From assembly GCA_900539945.1 (NCBI GenBank), contig UQDV01000007.1, positions 1 to 64,000 on the forward strand: a stretch of DNA of 64,000 bases, given 5' to 3'. The position numbers were made by a program, and so were the translations under genes. The notes under the pieces were generated by a model. It did not search any database and was not told the origin of the DNA. It worked only from the letters and a program-made list of their open reading frames with translations. The DNA comes from an uncultured Faecalibacterium sp. (lineage in GTDB: Bacteria; Bacillota; Clostridia; Oscillospirales; Ruminococcaceae). Below, in pieces: positions 53,819 through 63,798 of this stretch (positions within the stretch are counted from its first letter, which is position 1; each line of letters begins with the position of its first letter).

Positions 53819-55051
53819 TTAATACTGGTTGCGGCTCTTTTTGCGCAGTTTGCGCCAGATGTTGAAGCAGGCCAGCGCCACCATGGCGGCCAGCAGCGAC
53901 AGGAACAGCAGGCTGCTGCCGCCCTCGTCGTAGCTCTTCATCTCGCTCCACTTTACGTCCAGCTCGCTGTTCACGTCATCGCTCAGAGCGGTGAACACCC
54001 GTTCCTTCGCGGCAAGTTCTTCCGGCGGATAAGCGATCTCGCTGTCGCGCAGGTCCTCGTCCAGTACCTCCCGCACCGACTCCATAGGAGTGGTGTAGCC
54101 GATGTACTCGGCGTTTGCCTTGCCGATGTCCGTCTCACACATGAAGTTGATGAACATTTCGGCGGCTTCCTGGTGCTCACTCGTGGCGGGGATGGCCATG
54201 CAGTCCACCGACAGCACACTGCCCTCCTCCGGGAACACCCAGGCAAGGTCGGGGTTATCGTCGATCATGGTGATGGCGTCGCCGGAGTAGTACACGCCGA
54301 TGGCTGCCTCACCGCCGATCATCTTATCAAAGATCTCATCCATGACGTAGGCCTGCACCAGCGGCTTTTGAGCCTTGAGCTCTTTCACCACCTCGTCCAC
54401 TTCTTCCGTGGACTGGGGGTTGATGTCATGGCCGCTCTTGAAGGCCGCAATGGCGTAGGCGTCGCGGCTGTTGTTGAACATCAGGATGTTGCCGGCATAC
54501 TGTTCATCCCACAGGTCCGCCCAGCTGGTGGGTGCCTTGTCCACCATCGTGGTGTTGTAGATGATGCCGGTGGTGCACAGCATGTAGGGCACCGTATAGG
54601 CGTTCTGGGGGTCGTAATCCGGGTTGCGGTATTCCGCGTCGATCTTCTGGAAGTTGGGGATGTTGTCGTAGTTGAGGGGCTTGAGCATCCCTTCTGCGAT
54701 CATCTTGGCCACCATGTAATCCGACGGGATCACCACATCGTAGTCCGCCGCACCGGATTTCAGCTTGGCGTACATGGACTCGTTGGAATCGAAGGTGGTG
54801 TAGTTCACCTTGATGCCGGTCAGGTCCTCAAAGGCGGACACCACGTCCAGGCTGTCGTCCGAGCCGTTGGAGATGTACTCGCCCCAGTTGTAGACGTTCA
54901 GAGTCATGTTCTGGCCCTTGAAGCGGGTCCAGTCGTAATCGCCGGACACCGAAACGTCCTCATTCACCTCAATGGTGTCTGCCGCAAAGGCCGGCAGCGT
55001 GCAGCACACCGCCAGCGCCAGCGTGAGCAGCAGAACGGCAAAACGTTTCAT
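53819..55051 (-). CDS. potD: Spermidine/putrescine-binding protein with C-terminal membrane anchor
   Basis: A 410-residue polyamine-binding protein. Signal peptide MKRFAVLLLTLALAVCCTLPAFA; mature binding domain with LNVYNWGEYISNGSDDSLDVVSAFEDLTGIKVNY, DVVIPSDYMVAKM, the polyamine-contact region VPYMLCTTGIIYNT and GVYYSGDAITM. Unusually, it ends in a transmembrane helix and basic tail (LLFLSLLAAMVALACFNIWRKLRKKSRN), so it seems membrane-tethered at its C-terminus instead of by a lipid anchor. Its start shares one base with the potC stop. Confidence 0.93.
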   Translation of the reverse strand: MKRFAVLLLTLALAVCCTLPAFAADTIEVNEDVSVSGDYDWTRFKGQNMTLNVYNWGEYISNGSDDSLDVVSAFEDLTGIKVNYTTFDSNESMYAKLKSGAADYDVVIPSDYMVAKMIAEGMLKPLNYDNIPNFQKIDAEYRNPDYDPQNAYTVPYMLCTTGIIYNTTMVDKAPTSWADLWDEQYAGNILMFNNSRDAYAIAAFKSGHDINPQSTEEVDEVVKELKAQKPLVQAYVMDEIFDKMIGGEAAIGVYYSGDAITMIDDNPDLAWVFPEEGSVLSVDCMAIPATSEHQEAAEMFINFMCETDIGKANAEYIGYTTPMESVREVLDEDLRDSEIAYPPEELAAKERVFTALSDDVNSELDVKWSEMKSYDEGGSSLLFLSLLAAMVALACFNIWRKLRKKSRNQY

Positions 55052-55896
55052 CACACGCCCTCCCCTCTCAGCGCCTTCTGGTCGCGGCGGTAGCTGCGGC
55101 TTTCCATGGCGTTGGAAACCAGAATGATGCACAGGATCACCACGAACATGATGGTGGACAGTGCGTAGATCTCCGGGCTGACCTTCTTGCGGGTCATGGA
55201 GTAGATGGCGATGGGCAGCGTTTCCACGGTGCCGCAGTTGAAGTAGGAGATCATGAAATCGTCGATGGAGTAGGTCAGGCAGATCAGGAAGGCCGACAGG
55301 ATAGCCGGGCTGATCTCCGGCAGGATGACCTTGAAGAAGGCCTGCTTGGGGTTGCAGCCCAGATCCAGAGCCGCCTCATACAGCTTGATGTCCAGCTGCT
55401 TGAGCTTGGGGCTCACGTTGAAGATGACATACGGCACATTGAAGGCAATGTGGGCGATGAGCAGCGTCGGGAAGCCCATGATGGTGTCCGGCAGCCAGGA
55501 GACGCCCTCGGCAAAGCGCTGGTAAGCCACGAACAGCAGCATGAGCGAAATGCCGGTGATGATCTCCGGGTTGACCACCGGGATGTAGGTGATGTTGGTC
55601 ACCAGCAGGCGGCTGCGGCGGCTCATGGACGCGATGCCCAGGCTGGCCGCCGTGCCCAGCACTGTGGCGATGACGGCGGACAGCAGTGCCACCTCAATGG
55701 ACACCCACAGTGCATGCAGGATGGACGAATTGTGGAACAGGCTGCTGTACCACTTTAAGGTAAAGCCGGTGAACAGCGAATAGCCCTTGCTCTGGTTGAA
55801 GCTGAACACGATCATGTAGGCAATGGGCAGATACATGAAGCAGAAGAACAGGATGACGTAGGCACGCTGCATCAGGCGGAGATGTTTTGTTTTCAT
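55051..55896 (-). CDS. potC: Polyamine ABC transporter permease PotC
   Basis: A 281-residue permease with six helices. The EAA loop is YEAALDLGCNPKQAFFKVILPEISPAIL; the N-terminal FCFMYLPIAYMIVFSFNQSKG is typical PotC. It starts on the last base of the potB stop (TGATG), a tight translational coupling. Confidence 0.95.
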   Translation of the reverse strand: MKTKHLRLMQRAYVILFFCFMYLPIAYMIVFSFNQSKGYSLFTGFTLKWYSSLFHNSSILHALWVSIEVALLSAVIATVLGTAASLGIASMSRRSRLLVTNITYIPVVNPEIITGISLMLLFVAYQRFAEGVSWLPDTIMGFPTLLIAHIAFNVPYVIFNVSPKLKQLDIKLYEAALDLGCNPKQAFFKVILPEISPAILSAFLICLTYSIDDFMISYFNCGTVETLPIAIYSMTRKKVSPEIYALSTIMFVVILCIILVSNAMESRSYRRDQKALRGEGV

Positions 55897-56711
55897 CAGG
55901 ACACACCCTCCATCTCGTCCTCGTCAAAGCTGGACGTAAAGCTCATGCACAGCAGCACGATGATCATCAGCACAAGGCTCATGGCAGAGCCCACGTTCAG
56001 GTTGTAGCTGTTGCCAAGGAACTGCATTTCGATCAGGTCGCCGATCAGCAGGTTGGAACCGCCGCCCAGCATCCGGCTGATGACGAAGGTGGACACTGCC
56101 GGCACAAATACCATGGTGATGCCGGTGCTGATGCCGGGCACGCTCATGGGGATGAGCACCCGCAGCAGGGTCTTGGTGGTGTTGGCCCCCAGGTCCTGGG
56201 CTGCCTCCACAAGGCTCTGGTCGATCTTGGTCATGCTGGTGTACAGCGGCAGGATCATATAGGGCACATAGTTGTACACCATGCCCAGCACCACAGCGCC
56301 GGAGGTGTTCAGCATAGTATAGGGTCCCAGGCCGAAGAAGCCCAGAATGGCATTCACCGGGCCGTTCACGCTGAGCAGGCCCATCCATGCGTAGGTGCGC
56401 AGCAGAAAGTTCATCCACATGGGCAGCATCACCAGCATGAGCATGATGTGCTGCTTGTTCACCCGCAGGCGGGACAGAAAATAGCCGATGGGGAACGCCA
56501 GCACCAGGCAGATGACCGTGGCGATGAGGGCCAGCAGCAGGCTGCGGGCAAACACCGAACCGTAACCGCTGATGGAAGCCAGATTTTCCATGGTGAACGC
56601 GCCGTTGCCATCGGTAAAGGCGTAATACACCACAATGAGCAGCGGCACCACCGTGAACAGGGTCATCCATACAAAGTACGGATAGGCCAGTTTCTTGTCA
56701 TAAATCTTCAT
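55896..56711 (-). CDS. potB: Polyamine ABC transporter permease PotB
   Basis: A 271-residue permease. The EAA loop is VEAAQDLGANTTKTLLRVLIPMSVPGISTG and the final segment has GGGSNLLIGDLIEMQFLGNSYN, the PotB signature. It follows potA by 6 nt, with GAGGGGTGA of the potA end serving as its SD. Confidence 0.95.
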   Translation of the reverse strand: MKIYDKKLAYPYFVWMTLFTVVPLLIVVYYAFTDGNGAFTMENLASISGYGSVFARSLLLALIATVICLVLAFPIGYFLSRLRVNKQHIMLMLVMLPMWMNFLLRTYAWMGLLSVNGPVNAILGFFGLGPYTMLNTSGAVVLGMVYNYVPYMILPLYTSMTKIDQSLVEAAQDLGANTTKTLLRVLIPMSVPGISTGITMVFVPAVSTFVISRMLGGGSNLLIGDLIEMQFLGNSYNLNVGSAMSLVLMIIVLLCMSFTSSFDEDEMEGVS

Positions 56712-56717
56712 GGCGCA

Positions 56718-57764
<1,047 letters not shown>

Positions 57765-57781
57765 TTTTTACAATATCCTCC

Positions 57782-57865
57782 TTATAACTCAGATACGAAA
57801 AAAGACAGGGCCTGTGCCCCATCCTTCTCCCGCATCAGGGTGACCCAGCCCTGCACAACATCCAT
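57782..57865 (-). CDS. Possible 27-codon leader ORF of potA
   Basis: An ATG frame (MDVVQGWVTLMREKDGAQAL then SFFVSEL) spans the leader hairpin and ends in TAA that overlaps the potA SD (TAAGGAGG). It lacks a good SD of its own, so translation is doubtful. It is listed because its relation to a U-tract hairpin resembles the uraA leader. Confidence 0.25.
   Translation of the reverse strand: MDVVQGWVTLMREKDGAQALSFFVSEL
57798..57853 (-). terminator. Putative attenuator in the potA leader
   Basis: CAGGGC (57848-57853) can pair with GCCCTG (57806-57811) around an inner GGGTCACCC fold, followed by TCTTTTTTC. A GACAGGG at the transcript start offers an alternative partner. The stem is short, so confidence is moderate. 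Confidence 0.45.
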
Positions 57866-57908
57866 GACGACCGTAATATTGCGCAGTTATTCTGCCCTGT
57901 CATGGCTT

Positions 57909-57937
57909 ATCATAAACAATCCGGGGGCAAATGTCAA
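57909..57937 (-). promoter_or_regulatory. potABCD promoter
   Basis: Minus-strand perfect TTGACA (57932-57937), 17-bp spacer, TATGAT (57909-57914); the leader is about 138 nt. Confidence 0.82.
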
Positions 57938-57976
57938 TCACTCTGTCGAGGTTTGCCGAAACTTTACAGAGACCAT

Positions 57977-58021
57977 AAAAAAAGTCCTGCGCCGCAGCGG
58001 TTTTTTTCGCCGGGCGCAGGA
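57977..58021 (-). terminator. Terminator of the Gld-type ABC operon
   Basis: Minus-strand stem TCCTGCGCC / GGCGCAGGA followed by CTTTTTTT, just after the DUF4340 gene. Confidence 0.88.
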
Positions 58022-58040
58022 TGGATCTTTTTTCAGGTTC

Positions 58041-59021
58041 TCAGGCAGTTTTCAGCTGCTGGGCCGTCAGCGTGACAGCCTGTACGATGCTGCCGTCCAC
58101 TGCATAGATGGAATCATCGCCTTCCACCATCAGGTAATACCCATCGGTGCCGCTGGCATAGGTGAGGGTCTTTGTTCCGTCGGCCGTGGTCACCTGTACC
58201 ACGGCCAACGGGGCATCAAAGCCGCAGGCCGCCGGGTCCGCGCCATCGGCGGGGGTGATCTGACCGGACACATAGCTGCTCAGGGCCGAGAGCATGCTCT
58301 GCACCTTGTCCTGATCCAGGTCCGTGTCGGCATCTCCGGCAAAGCGCCACACCGTCTCGTAGGGAGCCGAATCCGCTTCGTCTCCGTCCCCTGCCAGCTC
58401 GGAACCGGCAGTCAGCGAGACTTTTTCCCCGCTGGCCAGCGTATACGCCACCTGCTCCACATCCGACGCGGCAAAGCCCGCCGGGCTGAAGCTGCCGAAC
58501 AGCCCGGCCTTATCGCAGGCAAAGCAGGCCGTCCGGCTGGCGTCCACGGTATACAGGGCGGTGTCTCCGTCCTTCTGCACATAGCGGTCGCCGGTGACGG
58601 TGTTGCTGCTGCCAAAGGTCAGGGTGGTGGTCTGCCCGGCCGCCGTGACTGTTACAGTCAACTCCGGCGCGTCAAGGCCGTAGTCCTCCCCGGCCTGCGC
58701 GTCCAGCTGCCGCTTTGCATGGAGGGACGAAAGCGCTGTGACCATGGTATTGCAGGCGCTCTCGTCCAGATGGTAGTCCGGGTCCTCCGCCAGCGTCCAG
58801 CTGCCGTCCGCATCGTCCAGCGTGAGGGTCTGCCCGTTGTAGGTGTAGGTGATGCGGCTCAGGTCAGCGGTAGAGAAAGAGCACAGCGGGATGGTACCAT
58901 CGGCCGCCGCACTGGAAGCGGCTTTCTCTGCGGCAGTGCTGCGGTTCAGGGCCCAGAGCGCCAGCCCCAGCACTGCGATCACCGCCGCAAGCACCGCAAG
59001 GGTGCGTCGTTTTGCGTTCAT
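58041..59021 (-). CDS. DUF4340 domain protein of the ABC export operon
   Basis: A 326-residue protein with an N-terminal membrane anchor (residues ~7-24, TLAVLAAVIAVLGLALWAL) and an extracytoplasmic domain made of repeated beta segments such as SRITYTYNGQTLTLDDADGSWTLAEDPDY and LTVTVTAAGQTTTLTFGSSN, the DUF4340 pattern. ATG 59019-59021 follows AAGGAGG. It lies 10 nt behind the GldG-like gene and ends the four-gene operon. In other species DUF4340 genes also pair with GldFG-like genes; no function is established. Confidence 0.82.
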   Translation of the reverse strand: MNAKRRTLAVLAAVIAVLGLALWALNRSTAAEKAASSAAADGTIPLCSFSTADLSRITYTYNGQTLTLDDADGSWTLAEDPDYHLDESACNTMVTALSSLHAKRQLDAQAGEDYGLDAPELTVTVTAAGQTTTLTFGSSNTVTGDRYVQKDGDTALYTVDASRTACFACDKAGLFGSFSPAGFAASDVEQVAYTLASGEKVSLTAGSELAGDGDEADSAPYETVWRFAGDADTDLDQDKVQSMLSALSSYVSGQITPADGADPAACGFDAPLAVVQVTTADGTKTLTYASGTDGYYLMVEGDDSIYAVDGSIVQAVTLTAQQLKTA

Positions 59022-59031
59022 GGCAGCCTCC

Positions 59032-60468
59032 TTATCGACGGCGGCGCAGCAGCACCACCACGGCACCGGCTACGAGCACGGCGGCAGGCAGGACGAACAC
59101 GAACACTAACCCCAGGGTCGTGGCCTGCGAAGCTGCCACCGTGATAGGCTCGGCTTCCAGCGCCTTGGTGTCGATGAGCAGGCCGCTGTCATCCCCGGCC
59201 AGCGAAACGGCGCAGCCCTGCAGGAAGGTGCGGTTGCCGGGAATGGACTGATACACCTGTTCGTTGTCCACATTCGGGCAGCCGATCCAGATCACTTCCG
59301 CCCCGGTGTTGTCGTTGCATGCCCAGGCGGCCAGTGTAAAGGGGCCGTCGGTGTCGCCGCTCTCCTTTTCGGTGGTTGCGGCGTTGTTGACGTCCTGCTT
59401 GCTGTAGGACTGCTCCGAGGTGTTGAGCAGGGGTTCCGCGGTCACATCCTCCGTCTCGGTCAGCACAAGACCCTGTGCCACCGAGAGCATCACATGGGTG
59501 TCCTTGTTCACGCCGTTCAGGGCCGCGCTCTCCTCCGTGGCGCCGTAATCCGGGAACAGGGAGTACGGGTAGCCGTACAGCGAATGGCCGGAATCACCTT
59601 CCACCACGATGCCCGGCTCCCGCGACAGGCCGAACTCTGCCATCAGGGCGTCCAGATTGGGGGTCTCGTCGTAGATGTTGGTGGTCAGCAGCATCTTGCC
59701 GCCCTCGTTCAGGTAATTCTGCAGCATGGACACCTCGTCTACCAGCCCATCATCCGACGCAAGATCCGACGTGGGTGCGTTGATGATCAGCAGGCTGCAG
59801 TCCTCCGGGATCTCGCTGGTCAGCAGGTCCAGCGGCTGCAGGGTGATGTTCTGGGCGTTCAGCGCCTCGGTGAGGGAGCTGGTCAGGGCCTGTTCCCCAT
59901 GGTTCGTGGTATAGTAGGCCACCTGGGCGTCGCCGCTGGTGAGTTTATAGATGGCGGCTGTGATCTGCTTCTCGCCGCCAAAGGTCACATTGGCACTGCC
60001 GGTGGTGTAATAGTCGGAGTAGTCATACTCGTACAGATCGGCGGCATCCAGCACCACGCTGTCCTTCCCGCTGGTCACGATCAGGCTTCCGGTGGATGCA
60101 TTTTCGGCCCCGTACTGCGCCGCAAAGGTCGGGTAAAGGGTCGGGTCCTTCTGCTCCCAATGGATATGGCTGCTTTTGGCGGCGTAATGGTCCAACAGCT
60201 TCGTGATGATGGCATCTTCGCTGCCCGTCTCGCACAGATAATAAATGGTCACATCCTGCTGCAGGCTCTGCGCAAGCTGCACCGAGCTGTCGCCCAGGGT
60301 GTACATTTTGGCCTCCGAAAGGTCAAACTCCGTGTATTTGGACGGAAGTGCCCGCACCACCAGATTGACCAGCACCGCCAGCAGGATGGCAGCCGCCAGA
60401 ATGGCGGTGGAGTACATCCCACTGCGGAATACCTTGCCGTTGACCGGCCGGTTCTTTCTGTTTTTCAT
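59032..60468 (-). CDS. GldG-like ABC auxiliary membrane protein
   Basis: A 478-residue protein: one N-terminal helix (~21-42), an extracytoplasmic ABC-transporter auxiliary domain (VTIYYLCETGSEDAIITKLLDHYA, QVAYYTTNHGEQALTSSLTEALNAQNITLQPLDLL, LLIINAPTSDLASDDGLVDEVSMLQNYLNEGGKMLLTT) and a C-terminal helix with RRRR. This is the GldG/IFT52-like fold. GldFG-type exporters serve gliding or envelope functions in Bacteroidetes; in Firmicutes the cargo is unknown. Confidence 0.85.
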   Translation of the reverse strand: MKNRKNRPVNGKVFRSGMYSTAILAAAILLAVLVNLVVRALPSKYTEFDLSEAKMYTLGDSSVQLAQSLQQDVTIYYLCETGSEDAIITKLLDHYAAKSSHIHWEQKDPTLYPTFAAQYGAENASTGSLIVTSGKDSVVLDAADLYEYDYSDYYTTGSANVTFGGEKQITAAIYKLTSGDAQVAYYTTNHGEQALTSSLTEALNAQNITLQPLDLLTSEIPEDCSLLIINAPTSDLASDDGLVDEVSMLQNYLNEGGKMLLTTNIYDETPNLDALMAEFGLSREPGIVVEGDSGHSLYGYPYSLFPDYGATEESAALNGVNKDTHVMLSVAQGLVLTETEDVTAEPLLNTSEQSYSKQDVNNAATTEKESGDTDGPFTLAAWACNDNTGAEVIWIGCPNVDNEQVYQSIPGNRTFLQGCAVSLAGDDSGLLIDTKALEAEPITVAASQATTLGLVFVFVLPAAVLVAGAVVVLLRRRR

Positions 60469-60483
60469 TGTTGTGCCCTCCCT

Positions 60484-61356
60484 TCAGTTCCAGCGGCGTT
60501 TTTCCAGTTCCTGCACGGTAAAGAACAGGAACAGCACCGTCACGGTGAGATAGTACACCAGTGTGGGGATGGAAAAATTGCTGTTGACGAATTCCTCAAA
60601 GGGAGCAAACAGGCACAGTGCGCTCAGCACGGCGCTGAAGCCCTCGGTCAGCCAGCTGCTGCGCAGCAGGAACAACACCGTGAGCGCCGCACAGCACCCG
60701 GCAAAGGTCAAACACCCCAGCGTGAAGCTGCGGCTGCGCAGGCCCGCCACCACACTGAGCACCGCGGCCAGTGCGGTGAACAATGCCAGCGCCACGGCAC
60801 TGCCGGTGGTGAACATCCTGCGCAGGCTGGGCATCAGATAGACCAGCAGCAGCGCCGCCGCTCCGGCCACCGCCGCGATGATCTGGTTTTCGGTCAGGCT
60901 GGACAGGAACACCCCGATGGCAATGGCGGCGCAGCCCAGCAGATAGTAGCACAGCAGCGCCGCAAAATTGGCCAGCGTACTGGCAGCGGTCGCTCCCAGT
61001 GCCCACAGGGTCAGGATCATGACTGCGTCCACCACGCAGGGCAGCGCAAACACCACGCACAGGGCAAAGAACTTGCCCAGCACGATGCCCGTCACCGGCA
61101 CCGGACTGGTGAGCAAGAGCTGGTCGGTGCGGGTGCGGCGTTCCTCCGCAAAGGAACGCATGGTCAGCACCGGAAAATAGAACAGCAGCATAAAAATGGT
61201 GTTGTACAGCGTATAGTAGCCAAAATCCGGCAGGCCGTAGCCCAGGTTCAGCGCCACAAAATAGATGGCCGATGCCACCAGCAGAAAGGCGGTGAGTACA
61301 TAGCCGATCATTCCATGGAAGCAGCTGCGGACTTCCCGTTTGAAAATTGCGAACAT
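60484..61356 (-). CDS. ABC-2 type permease (GldF-like)
   Basis: A 290-residue permease with six or more helices. The cytoplasmic FAEERRTRTDQLLLTSPVPVTGIVLGKFFA after helix 2 is the ABC-2 coupling motif. The final LVYYLTVTVLFLFFTVQELEKRRWN is typical of GldF. It starts 3 nt after the ATPase gene stop. Confidence 0.88.
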   Translation of the reverse strand: MFAIFKREVRSCFHGMIGYVLTAFLLVASAIYFVALNLGYGLPDFGYYTLYNTIFMLLFYFPVLTMRSFAEERRTRTDQLLLTSPVPVTGIVLGKFFALCVVFALPCVVDAVMILTLWALGATAASTLANFAALLCYYLLGCAAIAIGVFLSSLTENQIIAAVAGAAALLLVYLMPSLRRMFTTGSAVALALFTALAAVLSVVAGLRSRSFTLGCLTFAGCCAALTVLFLLRSSWLTEGFSAVLSALCLFAPFEEFVNSNFSIPTLVYYLTVTVLFLFFTVQELEKRRWN

Positions 61357-61359
61357 CGG

Positions 61360-62334
61360 TCATTCTCCTTTCGGTTCGGTTTCCGGTTCTTCCGGCACAT
61401 CGGCGGTTTCCCCGGTCAGAGCCAGGAACACTTCCTCCAGGCTGCGGTTCTCCGCCGTCAGCTCCAGCACCGTGCACCCCGCCTCCGAAAGGGCGCAGGA
61501 CACCTCGGCGCGGCGGTCGGTGGTGTCGGCAGTCTCCGCAGTAAAGGTCACCTCGCCGTCTGCTTCGCTGACCAGCTGCACCCCGGTAATACCCGGCACC
61601 GCTTCCACGACCGGCAGCACCGTATCGCTGCTGCCCAGCGCGGTAACACGCAGGCGGATGCCGGGGCTCAGCTTCTCACTCAGCTGCTCCGGAGTGCCCT
61701 CGGCCACTAACGCTCCCTTGGAGAGGATCAGCACCCGGCTGCACACCGCTTGCACCTCGCTGAGGATGTGGCTGGACAGGATGACCGTGTGGGTCTTGCC
61801 CAGTTCCCGGATCAGTTTACGGATGCCGATGACCTGCGCCGGATCCAGGCCGACCGTGGGCTCATCCAGAATGATCAGCTGCGGGCTGCCCAGAAGAGCC
61901 TGCGCAATGCCCACGCGCTGGCGGTAGCCCTTGGACAGGCTGCGGATGAGCCGGGGCATCACCTGATCCAGCCCGGTGCGCCGGGCGGCCTGCTGCACCT
62001 GCTCGCGGCGCTGGGCTTTTTTGACCCCCTTGAGCTCGGCCGCAAAGTCCAGATATTCCTGCACGGTCATTTCCGGGTACAGCGGCGGCTGCTCCGGCAG
62101 GTAGCCCACACAGGCTTTGGCCTGCTGCGCCTGCTCCGGCAGGGAAAAGCCTGCCACCTTCACTTCCCCGCCGGTGGGGGCCAAGTAGCTGGTCAGGATG
62201 TTCATAATGGTGGATTTGCCCGCGCCGTTGGGGCCCAGCAGCCCATACACCTGCCCGTCCGCCACGGAAAAGGTCAGATCCCGGATGGCCGGATGGCTGC
62301 CGTAATTCTTGCTCAGATGCGATACTTCGACCAC
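61360..62334 (-). CDS. ABC transporter ATPase (GldA-like)
   Basis: A 324-residue ATPase. Walker A GLLGPNGAGKSTIMNIL, signature RSLSKGYRQRVGIAQALLG, Walker B LIILDEPTVGLDPAQ, switch ILSSHILSEVQAV. The C-terminal ~90 residues are a beta-rich regulatory region found in GldA/NatA-like ATPases, with an acidic Pro/Glu tail. Start is GTG 62332-62334 with AAGGAG. First gene of the operon; the 110 nt upstream hold no promoter I can call firmly. Confidence 0.92.
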   Translation of the reverse strand: MVEVSHLSKNYGSHPAIRDLTFSVADGQVYGLLGPNGAGKSTIMNILTSYLAPTGGEVKVAGFSLPEQAQQAKACVGYLPEQPPLYPEMTVQEYLDFAAELKGVKKAQRREQVQQAARRTGLDQVMPRLIRSLSKGYRQRVGIAQALLGSPQLIILDEPTVGLDPAQVIGIRKLIRELGKTHTVILSSHILSEVQAVCSRVLILSKGALVAEGTPEQLSEKLSPGIRLRVTALGSSDTVLPVVEAVPGITGVQLVSEADGEVTFTAETADTTDRRAEVSCALSEAGCTVLELTAENRSLEEVFLALTGETADVPEEPETEPKGE

Positions 62335-62444
62335 AGCAATACGCTCCTTCTCGGTTGATTGAATGCTGGTTTATTTTAGACGGAAATTGTGTTCAAATTG
62401 GGGCAAACCTGTGTGGAAAGCAAAAACAATTCCGCCCCGAAACG

Positions 62445-62478
62445 CAAAAAAGCGCCGCCTCCCGAAGGAGACGGCGCT
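62445..62478 (-). terminator. Terminator of rpmE
   Basis: Minus-strand 12-bp stem AGCGCCGTCTCC / GGAGGCGGCGCT with a TTCG tetraloop and TTTTTTG. Confidence 0.92.
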
Positions 62479-62492
62479 GGAAAAGCCTGTAA

Positions 62493-62696
62493 TTACTTAT
62501 TACGGCCAAAGCGCTTGTTGAAGCGCTCAACACGTCCGCCGGTGTCGACCAGCTTCTGCTTGCCAGTGTAGAAGGGGTGGCACTTGGAGCAAACTTCGAC
62601 GTGGATCTCGGGCTTGGTGGAACGAGTCTTGATCACGTTGCCGCATGCGCAGGTGATGGTGCAGTCAACGTAATTCGGATGGATACCCTGTTTCAT
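62493..62696 (-). CDS. rpmE: 50S ribosomal protein L31 (zinc-binding form)
   Basis: L31 (67 aa), [20 protein letters not shown] then [32 protein letters not shown]16, C18, C36 and C39 are the zinc ligands, so this is the C+ form that also stores zinc. GAGGTG precedes ATG 62694-62696. The leader of ~110 nt may hold an autoregulatory L31 leader structure. Confidence 0.97.
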   Translation of the reverse strand: MKQGIHPNYVDCTITCACGNVIKTRSTKPEIHVEVCSKCHPFYTGKQKLVDTGGRVERFNKRFGRNK

Positions 62697-62812
62697 TCTT
62701 TTCACCTCATTTCTGGTTCTGACGTATCGGGGCCATATTATAATGTATGTGCCCATCACAACCTTCAATATCGGCTACCCCCTCGAGCGGCCTTGGAAAC
62801 GATTGCCTTACC

Positions 62813-62840
62813 ATTATAGCACTACTTTGCAAAAAAGCAA
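62813..62840 (-). promoter_or_regulatory. rpmE promoter
   Basis: Minus-strand TTGCTT (62835-62840), 16-bp spacer, TATAAT (62813-62818) with TG one base upstream. Confidence 0.72.
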
Positions 62841-62900
62841 GAGGAAATTTTGGGTTTTCCCCTGTTTTTTGGGCAAGACCCCTTGTGGGGCAGTTGCCGC

Positions 62901-63659
62901 TCACCCCACCCGCTGCCGCTTATCCAGCCGCATCTTATCCGCGATCATGGCAATGAACTCGCTGTTGGTGGGCTTGCCGCGCAGGTTGTGGATGGTGTAG
63001 CCGAAGTAGCTGTTCAACGTGTCCACATCGCCCCGGTCCCATGCCACCTCGATGGCATGGCGGATGGCGCGCTCCACCCGGCTGGCGGTGGTGCCGTTGC
63101 GCTTGGCGATCTCCGGGTACAGGCGCTTGGTCACCGCGTTGATATACTCCGGCTCGTTCATCGTGAGCAGGATGGCGTCCCGCAGAAACTGGTAACCCTT
63201 GATGTGAGCGGGCACACCGATCTGGTGCAGGATCTCGGTCACGGTGAGCTCGTCGCTGTCCACGCTGGTGTGGAGCACCCGTTTTTCCTGTCCCAGAGCC
63301 ACCTTGAGCACGCGGGATGCCAGCACGTTTTCGTCAAACGGCTTGACAAAGTAGTAGGCAAACCCTTCGTCCAGCAATTCCTGCACCATTTCTTCGCTCT
63401 GGAATGCACCGGTGACAAAAAAGGACGTGTGCCGCTCCCCGGCGGCATTGTAGCGCTGCTTGACCGCCAGTGCATCCAGCCCCGGCATAAAGGCGTCCAG
63501 CAGCACCACCTGCGGCCGGACGGACAGCATCTTCTGCAGGACCTTGTTCCCGTCCTTTTCCACGACCGTGACCTCCACGCCTTTCTGCTCCAGTGCTTCG
63601 CGGCAGGCCGCCGTGATCTGTGCCCCGGTATCCGACATCAAAAATCTCACTTTGTCCAT
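62901..63659 (-). CDS. spo0A: Stage 0 sporulation response regulator
   Basis: Spo0A (252 aa), master regulator of sporulation entry. The receiver has the phospho-acceptor Asp55 in [14 protein letters not shown], Thr in FFVTGAFQ and Lys in YYFVKPFD; the C-terminal DNA-binding domain has [48 protein letters not shown] and [18 protein letters not shown], the recognition helix region. All expected features are intact. TGGAGGG precedes ATG 63657-63659. The upstream neighbour is spoIVB, the order conserved across spore formers. Confidence 0.97.
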   Translation of the reverse strand: MDKVRFLMSDTGAQITAACREALEQKGVEVTVVEKDGNKVLQKMLSVRPQVVLLDAFMPGLDALAVKQRYNAAGERHTSFFVTGAFQSEEMVQELLDEGFAYYFVKPFDENVLASRVLKVALGQEKRVLHTSVDSDELTVTEILHQIGVPAHIKGYQFLRDAILLTMNEPEYINAVTKRLYPEIAKRNGTTASRVERAIRHAIEVAWDRGDVDTLNSYFGYTIHNLRGKPTNSEFIAMIADKMRLDKRQRVG

Positions 63660-63700
63660 GGTTGTTCCCTCCAATGTGTGCAGTTCCCTTAACACCATGG

Positions 63701-63729
63701 ATTTTACCATATTTTTCCATACAGTTCAA
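63701..63729 (-). promoter_or_regulatory. spo0A promoter
   Basis: Minus-strand TTGAAC (63724-63729), 17-bp spacer, TAAAAT (63701-63706) with TGG before it (extended -10). Confidence 0.72.
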
Positions 63730-63798
63730 CGGTTTTTTATGGCAAATTTTGGCAAAGAAAATCGAACCAGCCGCTTATTTTTCGCGTACAGTGGTTTT

